From assembly GCF_018614415.1 (NCBI RefSeq), contig NZ_JAGGOO010000011.1:1-64000 (forward strand): 64,000 bases of DNA. The letters run 5' to 3'. The stretch's first letter is position 1. The number at the start of each line of letters is the position of its first letter. Source of the stretch: Streptomyces sp. ISL-12. Its GTDB lineage: Bacteria > Actinomycetota > Actinomycetes > Streptomycetales > Streptomycetaceae. Below are positions 58,443 to 64,000 of the stretch, piece after piece. The position numbers were made by a program, and so were the translations under genes. The notes below the pieces were generated by a model. It saw nothing but the letters and a program-made list of their open reading frames with translations. It made no database searches and was not told the DNA's origin.

Positions 58443-58931
58443 ATGGCCGACTCCAGTTTCGACATCGTCTCGAAGGTCGAGCGGCAGGAGGTCGACAACG
58501 CCCTCAACCAGGCCGCCAAGGAGATCTCTCAGCGCTACGACTTCAAGAACGTGGGCGCCTCGATCTCGTGGTCCGGCGAGAAGATCCTCATGGAGGCGAA
58601 CTCCGAGGAACGGGTCAAGGCCATCCTCGACGTCTTCCAGTCCAAGCTGATCAAGCGCGGCATCTCGCTGAAGGCCCTGGACGCCGGTGAGCCGCAGCTC
58701 TCCGGCAAGGAGTACAAGATCTTCGCGTCGATCGAGGAGGGCATCTCCCAGGACAACGCGAAGAAGGTGGCGAAGATCATCCGCGATGAGGGGCCGAAGG
58801 GCGTGAAGGCCCAGGTGCAGGGCGACGAGCTCCGGGTCTCCTCCAAGAGCCGCGACGACCTGCAGACCGTGATCGCGCTGCTGAAGGGCAAGGACTTCGA
58901 CTTCGCGCTGCAGTTCGTGAACTACCGCTAG
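58443..58931 (+). CDS. yajQ: YajQ-family nucleotide-binding protein
   Basis: A 162-residue protein ([47 protein letters not shown]). Some members bind cyclic di-GMP. Its stop codon TAG is formed by a target TA and the first G of the IS630-type element, so insertion did not change the protein. Confidence 0.93.
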   Translation: MADSSFDIVSKVERQEVDNALNQAAKEISQRYDFKNVGASISWSGEKILMEANSEERVKAILDVFQSKLIKRGISLKALDAGEPQLSGKEYKIFASIEEGISQDNAKKVAKIIRDEGPKGVKAQVQGDELRVSSKSRDDLQTVIALLKGKDFDFALQFVNYR

Positions 58932-60084
58932 TGTCCTGCGCCAGTAGTTGCTCGTTAGTAGGCGTGTGACTTCTGCTGCTGGTGCGTCAGTTCCTCGTCG
59001 GGGCCCGAAGCTGGAACCGTTGCTGCTGTCCGAGGACGAGCGGGCGGAGTTGGAACGGTGGACGCGTCGGGCGACATCGGCCCAGGCCCTGGCCCTGCGG
59101 GCGCGGATTGTGCTGGCATGCGCTGGTCCAGAAGTACCGCCGATCGTCGCGGTCGCCCGCGAGTTGCGGGTGGCCGCGGACACGGTCCGCAAGTGGCGGC
59201 GGCGCTTCCTTGCCGAACGGCTGGACGGGCTGGCCGACGAGCCCCGGCCGGGCCGGCCACCCACCATCAGCGTCGACCAGGTGGAGGCGGTCGTGGTCAC
59301 GACGCTGGAGCAGATCCCGAAGAACGCCACCCACTGGTCGAGGAAATCGATGGCGGAGCACAGCGGCCTGTCGAAGTCCACGGTCGGCCGGATCTGGCGG
59401 CAGTTCCAGCTCAAGCCGCATCTGGCCGACACCTTCAAGCTGTCGACGGACCCGTTGTTCGTGGAGAAGGTCTACGACGTCGTGGGTCTGTACTTCAACC
59501 CGCCCGAGGGTGCCGTGGTCCTCTCGGTGGACGAGAAGTCGCAGATCCAAGCCCTGGACCGCTCCCAGCCGGTACTGCCGATGATGCCCGGCATGCCCGA
59601 GCGGCGTACCCATGATTACGTCCGTAACGGCCTGACCACCTTGTTCGCCGCGTTCGATGTCGCCACCGGTGAGGTCATCACGGCCCTGCACCGCCGACAC
59701 CGGGCCGTGGAGTTCAAGAAGTTCCTGGTCCGGATCGACAAGGAGGTGCCCGCTCACCTTCAGGTCCACCTGATCGTGGACAACTACGGCACCCACAAGA
59801 CCCCGGCGATCAGGGCCTGGCTGGCCAAACACCCTCGGTTCGAGCTGCACTTCACCCCGACCGGCTCCTCCTGGATCAACCAGGTCGAGCGGTGGTTCGG
59901 CTACCTGGCCCACCAGATGATCCGCCGCGGCGCACACAAGAACATCCAGGCCCTCGAAGCCGACATCCGGGCATGGGTCAAGGACGGGAACGAAAACCCC
60001 AAGCCGTTCATCTGGACCAAGACAGCCGAAGAGATCCTCGACTCCCTCGCCCGCTTCTGCCGACGGATCTCCGGCGCAGGACAC
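58931..60084 (+). mobile_element. IS630-family insertion sequence
   Basis: A 1154-base element with perfect terminal repeats GTGTCCTGCGCC / GGCGCAGGACAC. It is flanked by TA on both sides (58929–58930 and 60085–60086), the target duplication expected for IS630. One transposase gene, intact. Inserted exactly within the yajQ stop codon. Confidence 0.93.
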
Positions 60085-60087
60085 TAG
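58966..60087 (+). CDS. IS630-family transposase
   Basis: A 373-residue DDE transposase (GTG start at 58966). N-terminal HTH domains (E-R-A-E-L-E-R-W-T-R-R; A-D-T-V-R-K-W-R-R-R-F), catalytic residues in L-S-V-D-E-K-S-Q, L-I-V-D-N-Y-G-T-H-K and N-Q-V-E-R-W-F (D, D, E). Full length, no frameshift, so potentially active. Its stop codon uses the duplicated TA plus a flanking G. Confidence 0.95.
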   Translation: MTSAAGASVPRRGPKLEPLLLSEDERAELERWTRRATSAQALALRARIVLACAGPEVPPIVAVARELRVAADTVRKWRRRFLAERLDGLADEPRPGRPPTISVDQVEAVVVTTLEQIPKNATHWSRKSMAEHSGLSKSTVGRIWRQFQLKPHLADTFKLSTDPLFVEKVYDVVGLYFNPPEGAVVLSVDEKSQIQALDRSQPVLPMMPGMPERRTHDYVRNGLTTLFAAFDVATGEVITALHRRHRAVEFKKFLVRIDKEVPAHLQVHLIVDNYGTHKTPAIRAWLAKHPRFELHFTPTGSSWINQVERWFGYLAHQMIRRGAHKNIQALEADIRAWVKDGNENPKPFIWTKTAEEILDSLARFCRRISGAGH

Positions 60088-60555
60088 GAGATCCACTACA
60101 ACCCCCACGATGTCCGCCAGATCTGGGTCCGGCTTCCCGACGGTGAACTCACCGAGATTCCGTGGATCCACCGCGACCACGTCCACCGGCCCTTCGACGA
60201 ACGCACCTGGCAGCACATCCGCACCCAGGCCGTTGACGGCAACCACGGTGACACCGAGCAGTACGAAGCCGGCCTCGCCGACGCCCTCGACCAGCTCATG
60301 CGGCGCGTCCACAGCGGCCACGCCACCAAAACGGAGCAGGCTCTCATGGCCCGCACCGCTCACATCCCGCTCCCCACAGCCCGCGCTGGGGAGCACGACA
60401 CCGAAGCACCCGCCGACAACCCGGCGCAGCAAGGCGACGAAGGCAACGACGACAGCATCGACGACCTCGACGACCTGCCAGACGACGACGCCAGCCCCGC
60501 CCCGACCACCGGGTCCGGGCTCTACAACGCGCACGAGGAAGCCGCCACATGGTGA
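60088..60555 (+). pseudogene. 3' fragment of TniA/TnsB-like transposase gene
   Basis: An open frame with no proper start, beginning right at the IS end: E-I-H-Y-N-P-H-D-V-R-Q-I-W-V-R-L-P-D-G-E-L-T-E-I-P-W-I-H-R-D-H. This resembles the beta-barrel (Mu-type C-terminal) region of retroviral-type transposases in Tni/Tn7-like elements. An acidic tail (D-D-L-D-D-L-P-D-D-D) follows. The catalytic core is lost, so only a remnant. Confidence 0.65.
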
Positions 60556-60680
60556 ATCCGAGCCAGACAAGCGCGGGCAGCACACAAGGCGGCAGCGGTG
60601 AGACCGAGGTGTCCTGGCCCCTGACCACCTGGCAAGGCTGGGACCGCTTCGCCACCGCCGACCCGCGGATCACGCCAGAA
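60549..60680 (+). pseudogene. 5' fragment of TniB-like ATPase gene
   Basis: It overlaps the TniA fragment's stop (ATGGTGA), as in intact operons. It reads W-P-L-T-T-W-Q-G-W-D-R-F-A-T-A-D-P, similar to the start of TniB-type ATP-binding proteins. After about residue 44 the frame enters unrelated GC-rich sequence with a 20-base direct repeat (TTCCGCCCCGCCCCGTGCAT, around 60712–60751). Truncated. Confidence 0.5.
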
Positions 60681-60826
60681 CCGGCGCATCCCCCTCACGC
60701 TCACCGCACCTTCCGCCCCGCCCCGTGCATGTTCCGCCCCGCCCCGTGCATGCTGGGTACCGGAGCGCGGGGCGACCCGCCGACCGCTCCGACGAGCCGC
60801 GGTGGACACGAGGGGTAGGGGGAAGC

Positions 60827-61483
60827 ATGCGGGGTGACCGGCCGGTCGGTGTGGTGCTATTGGACGATCATCCGGTGGTGCTCGCCGGGATCGAGCACTG
60901 GTACACCTCGTCCGCCCATCCCATCGAAGTGCTGGCCAAGGGACGCGACGTGTCGGTCGCTCTCACCGGGCCGGGCAGGGACGCCGACGTCGTGGTCCTC
61001 GACCTTCAGCTGTCGCAGGGTGGCCCGGCCTATCCGGAGCTGAAGCATCTGGTCGTACACCAGCGGCAGGTCGTCGTCTACACCATGAAGGACAGCCCGG
61101 AGACGGCACTGACCTGCCTGGACCTGGGGGCGTTCACCTACCTCACCAAGGCCGAGGGCGAGCGTCACCTGGTCGCCGCCACGCTGGCCGCCGCGCAGGG
61201 CGTTCCCTATACACCGCCCGCGCTGGCGGGAGCGTTCGGCAGCGACACCCGGCGGAGCCGTCCGGCACTCACGACACGTGAGATCGACGTGCTGCTGGAG
61301 TGGTTCAAGTCGGAGTCCAAAGTGATGGTCGCCGAGAGCCTCGGCCTGTCCGTGCGCACGGTGAACACATATCTCGACCGCGTCCGCATCAAGTACGCCA
61401 ACGCCGGGCGGCCCGCGTCCACCAAGGCCATCCTCGTCGCCAGGGCCGTTCAGGACGGGCTGGTCTCCCTCGACGAACTCTGA
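60827..61483 (+). CDS. NarL/FixJ-type response regulator
   Basis: A 218-residue regulator. Receiver acidic pair D13/D14 (V-V-L-L-D-D-H-P), phospho-acceptor D59 (V-V-V-L-D-L-Q-L-S), K108 (F-T-Y-L-T-K-A-E). LuxR-type HTH at ~150–215 (LTTREIDVLLEWFKSESKVM; S-L-G-L-S-V-R-T-V-N-T-Y). AGGGGGAAG precedes the ATG. Convergent with the two kinase genes, overlapping the end of one by 34 bases. Confidence 0.9.
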   Translation: MRGDRPVGVVLLDDHPVVLAGIEHWYTSSAHPIEVLAKGRDVSVALTGPGRDADVVVLDLQLSQGGPAYPELKHLVVHQRQVVVYTMKDSPETALTCLDLGAFTYLTKAEGERHLVAATLAAAQGVPYTPPALAGAFGSDTRRSRPALTTREIDVLLEWFKSESKVMVAESLGLSVRTVNTYLDRVRIKYANAGRPASTKAILVARAVQDGLVSLDEL

Positions 61484-62709
61484 GCGCCGATCACGGCAGG
61501 CGCAGGTGCCGAGCACACGCTCTCCACCCACAGCCGGCCCTCGCCGCTGACGGCACGTACCCGCACCTCGTCCGAGTGGGCCGGGGTCACCGGCGCGGCC
61601 GATCCGTCGACGACCACCCCCACGCTGACGCGACCGCCACCGCGTACCACCGTGGCCCTGGCCGTGCCGTGTGCGGCGGTCAGCACGGCCAGTACGGGTT
61701 CGATCAACGCCCTGCGCAGCTCCCGTGGCAGTTCGACGGGCGCGCCCCGGACGGCGAGCTGCACGCCGACGCCGTTGCGCTCAGCCACGTCGATCCCGGC
61801 GCGCAGTTCGTGCACGAGGGGGTCGGCGGCATAGTCGTGCTCGGCGAGGAGTCGGCGCAGCCGGGCCGCCTCCAGGGCGCACCGGCGGCGCACTCCGTCG
61901 TCCCGTGGGTCGAGTGAGCCGTCCGCCAGCCCGGTGAGCAGGGGGAAAACCGTCGAGCCGAGCGCCCGGTAGCGGGCCCGCTGATCCTGGTGCAGATGCC
62001 CGGCCACCGCCGCTTCCGTACGCAGGCGCTGCTGTTCCCGCAGTGCCGCACCGGCGGATTCCGCCCTGTCGCTGAGCAGCCGGATGCCCAGGGCCACGGT
62101 GATCTGGAAGCCGCACACCGCCACGACAACGACGGCCATCGCGGCCCCCTGCTGCCGCGTCGGCAGGTCGTTCAGCGACAGCTGCGCGAGCATGAGCAGC
62201 AGGTGCCCGGACAGGAACGCCCACGTGGTCCTGAGCGGCCGGTCCATCAGCAGGACGACGCCGAACCAACCGGTCGTCTGGAAGGACCAGTGCCAGGTGC
62301 TGAGGACATACCTGTCCGGCAGATCAGCCGTGGCCACGGCCGACCCGATGACCGCGCAGGCGACACCCGCGACCGGCCACACCGATGCCGCCGGGCGAGC
62401 GCGCCCCGTCCCTGCCGCCGCGAGCCTTCCGGACCCGGTGTGCCGACGGGACCACTCCCGCGCCGCGCTGACCATGAGGACAAGCAGCACCAGCGTCAGC
62501 AGACCGAACGCGCAGAGCTGCAGCCAGGGCCGCCGGTAACCGTGCAGCAGGCTCAGCAGAGCGGGCAACGCCAGTCCCAGATGGACGGCGGCCAGGATGC
62601 CCACCGCCGCGAGCCTGGCACCCGTCAGCAGACGCTCGGAGATCCGCGCGGTCAGCAGCTCCGCCGGCAGGCCGAGGGCACCGAGGGTGTCGCTCCGCGG
62701 ATCACACAC
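61450..62709 (-). CDS. membrane histidine kinase-like protein, degenerate ATPase
   Basis: A 419-residue protein (GTG 62709, overlapping the upstream kinase gene). Several N-terminal membrane helices (~25–225: LLTLVLLVLMVSAA, W-P-V-A-G-V-A-C-A-V-I-G-S-A, AMAVVVVAVCGFQITVALGI). A helical dimerisation-like segment contains H-L-H-Q-D-Q-R-A-R-Y-R-A-L-G-S. The C-terminal ATP-binding domain lacks clear N and G boxes (E-P-V-L-A-V-L-T-A-A-H; S-V-G-V-V-V-D-G-S-A-A-P). Likely a regulatory partner, not an active kinase. Confidence 0.65.
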   Translation of the reverse strand: MCDPRSDTLGALGLPAELLTARISERLLTGARLAAVGILAAVHLGLALPALLSLLHGYRRPWLQLCAFGLLTLVLLVLMVSAAREWSRRHTGSGRLAAAGTGRARPAASVWPVAGVACAVIGSAVATADLPDRYVLSTWHWSFQTTGWFGVVLLMDRPLRTTWAFLSGHLLLMLAQLSLNDLPTRQQGAAMAVVVVAVCGFQITVALGIRLLSDRAESAGAALREQQRLRTEAAVAGHLHQDQRARYRALGSTVFPLLTGLADGSLDPRDDGVRRRCALEAARLRRLLAEHDYAADPLVHELRAGIDVAERNGVGVQLAVRGAPVELPRELRRALIEPVLAVLTAAHGTARATVVRGGGRVSVGVVVDGSAAPVTPAHSDEVRVRAVSGEGRLWVESVCSAPAPAVIGAQSSSRETSPS

Positions 62710-63874
62710 GAGGCCACTCCAGACGTACCCGTGTCCCCTGCCCCGGCCGGGAGCGCACCTCGGCCCGGCCACCGACCACGCGCATCCGGTCCACGATCGA
62801 CCGCGCCAGCCCCTGCTTGTGCTCGGGCACCTTCGTGACGTCGAAGCCACGGCCCCGGTCCTCGATCGTGACGACCGTCTGCTCCGCCACCTGCTCCACC
62901 GCGATCCGTGCCTCGCTCACCCCGGCGTGCCGCACCACGTTGCGCAACGCCTCACCGCTGCTGTCCCGCAGCGCCGCCACGGCCGGGCGCCACAACCACA
63001 GGGGGGTGCCGTCGGCGGCGCCGTACTCTTCTCGTCCGTCGCCGGGCCCGCGCAGCTGGACCACGAGGGGGTGCCGCGCCAGTTCCCGTGACAACTCGGC
63101 CATCAGGTCCGCTGTGCCGGTCGGTTCCTCCACGTTCCGCAGCCGGTCCAGGTCCCGGGCCGCCTGTGCGCGCACCACTTCGACCGGCACCGGGGACCCT
63201 GGCAGCGACACCATCAGCATCGTGGTACAGGCCGTGTCATGGAGCGTTGCCAGGTGCGTTCGCTCAGCGGCTCGCCGGGACTCGGCCACCCGCAGATCAC
63301 GCTGGACAGCGGCCGTCTCGTCGACCGCTCTGTCCACCTCCCTGCTGGACCGGTGCACGATGACGTGGAGCGCGCGGGACATGGCCGCCTGGAGGAGCAG
63401 CAGGCCGATGTGGGGCAGGGCCTCGGTCCAGGTGTCCGGCTGCCCCTGGGCGGCACCGGCCAGGGCGACGCCGACGAGATCGGCGGCGGCCAGGTACACG
63501 GCCACGACGGCGCCGGTGGGCACCGGGTGGGTCAGCTGGTACCCGACGGCCACGAAGCTGATCACCACATTGATCCAGGTGCTGCCGTGCCCGGTCTGCG
63601 CGGCCGGAACGGTCAGACCCTGGCTCAGGCACAGTCCGGTCATCACCACGAGGTCGGTCACCAGGAGCGTGCGCGCCCCCGGGGCGGCCCGGAACCAGAA
63701 GCGGTACAGCAAGCTCCACACGATCGCCACCGCGGAGACGCCTCCTGCCGCGGCCATCCCGCCCACCGGCATCGCGGGGACCACGAGCAGCGTGCACGCA
63801 CAGACGACCACGGTTCGGAAGAGGGGCACGTACCGCCGCAGCAGCTCTGTCAACTCTCTCTCCGTAGGTCCCAT
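62702..63874 (-). CDS. membrane sensor histidine kinase (HisKA_3)
   Basis: About 390 residues from ATG 63874 (alternative starts at 63913 and 63997). Five or six membrane helices at the N-terminus, then H-L-A-T-L-H-D-T-A-C-T-T-M-L (phospho-acceptor H), N box E-A-L-R-N-V-V-R-H-A-G, G1 I-E-D-R-G-R-G-F-D, and a final R-x-G-Q-G-T-R-V-R-L-E-W. It should phosphorylate the response regulator at 60827. Signal unknown. Confidence 0.8.
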   Translation of the reverse strand: MGPTERELTELLRRYVPLFRTVVVCACTLLVVPAMPVGGMAAAGGVSAVAIVWSLLYRFWFRAAPGARTLLVTDLVVMTGLCLSQGLTVPAAQTGHGSTWINVVISFVAVGYQLTHPVPTGAVVAVYLAAADLVGVALAGAAQGQPDTWTEALPHIGLLLLQAAMSRALHVIVHRSSREVDRAVDETAAVQRDLRVAESRRAAERTHLATLHDTACTTMLMVSLPGSPVPVEVVRAQAARDLDRLRNVEEPTGTADLMAELSRELARHPLVVQLRGPGDGREEYGAADGTPLWLWRPAVAALRDSSGEALRNVVRHAGVSEARIAVEQVAEQTVVTIEDRGRGFDVTKVPEHKQGLARSIVDRMRVVGGRAEVRSRPGQGTRVRLEWPRV

Positions 63875-64000
63875 CGACCGCCGTTCGTCCGAAGAGCACA
63901 CGTGGCCGACCATCCTGACAAAGTCCCCAGCCGGACACGACGGCTTTCCCTCAATATGTGGGTCGAACGACCGACACACCCACCCCTCTCCCGTCACTAA

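Overview
The window is high-GC chromosomal DNA from a Streptomyces (or very close relative). The evidence is the GC-rich codon use, many GTG starts and one TTG start, XRE/DUF5753–DUF397 and RsbW-like ATPase pairs, a WhiB-like protein, and the actinobacterial order tRNA-Trp–secE–nusG–rplK–rplA…rplJ–rplL–rpoB–rpoC…rpsL–rpsG–fusA–tuf, all on the minus strand.

Layout. 1–5.1 kb: accessory genes (XRE/DUF397 pair, RsbW-like ATPase, Rpn-like nuclease protein, membrane protein, alpha/beta hydrolase). 5.2–9.7 kb: str operon (tuf, fusA, rpsG, rpsL). 9.9–13.99 kb: DUF1707 protein, two paralogous helix-turn-helix regulators, and between them a small operon with a WhiB-like protein, a cysteine-rich protein and an excisionase-like HTH protein. 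14.36–30.58 kb: a nearly complete siphophage-type tail module. It runs tail terminator, major tail protein, tail-assembly chaperones with a -1 frameshift site, a membrane protein, two tape-measure-like proteins, distal tail protein, fibre or receptor-binding proteins, a Gp37-like tail hub, two amidases, and two holin-like membrane proteins. No terminase, portal, capsid, head-completion, integrase or replication gene is visible. 30.6–32.3 kb: another ATPase/XRE/DUF397 set. 32.3–46.5 kb: rpoC, rpoB, rplL, rplJ, two lipoproteins, rplA, rplK, nusG, secE. 46.5–58.9 kb: tRNA genes (Trp, Met, Thr, Tyr), an aminotransferase, adenosine deaminase, murB, a DHA2 exporter with its TetR regulator and matching operators, MaoC-type dehydratases, rpmG, an amidohydrolase and yajQ. 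58.9–60.7 kb: an intact IS630-type element inserted into the stop codon of yajQ, next to remnants of a TniA/TniB-type transposon. 60.8–63.9 kb: a response regulator and two sensor-kinase genes.

The main result is the headless, non-contractile tail cluster placed between rpoBC and the str operon. It has its own lysis cassette and regulators. Two pairs of conserved upstream motifs, each pair with identical spacing, link the regulator genes to each other and the WhiB operon to the tail operon. The simplest reading is a domesticated phage-tail particle (an F-type tailocin-like killing particle). This is inferred from gene content only.
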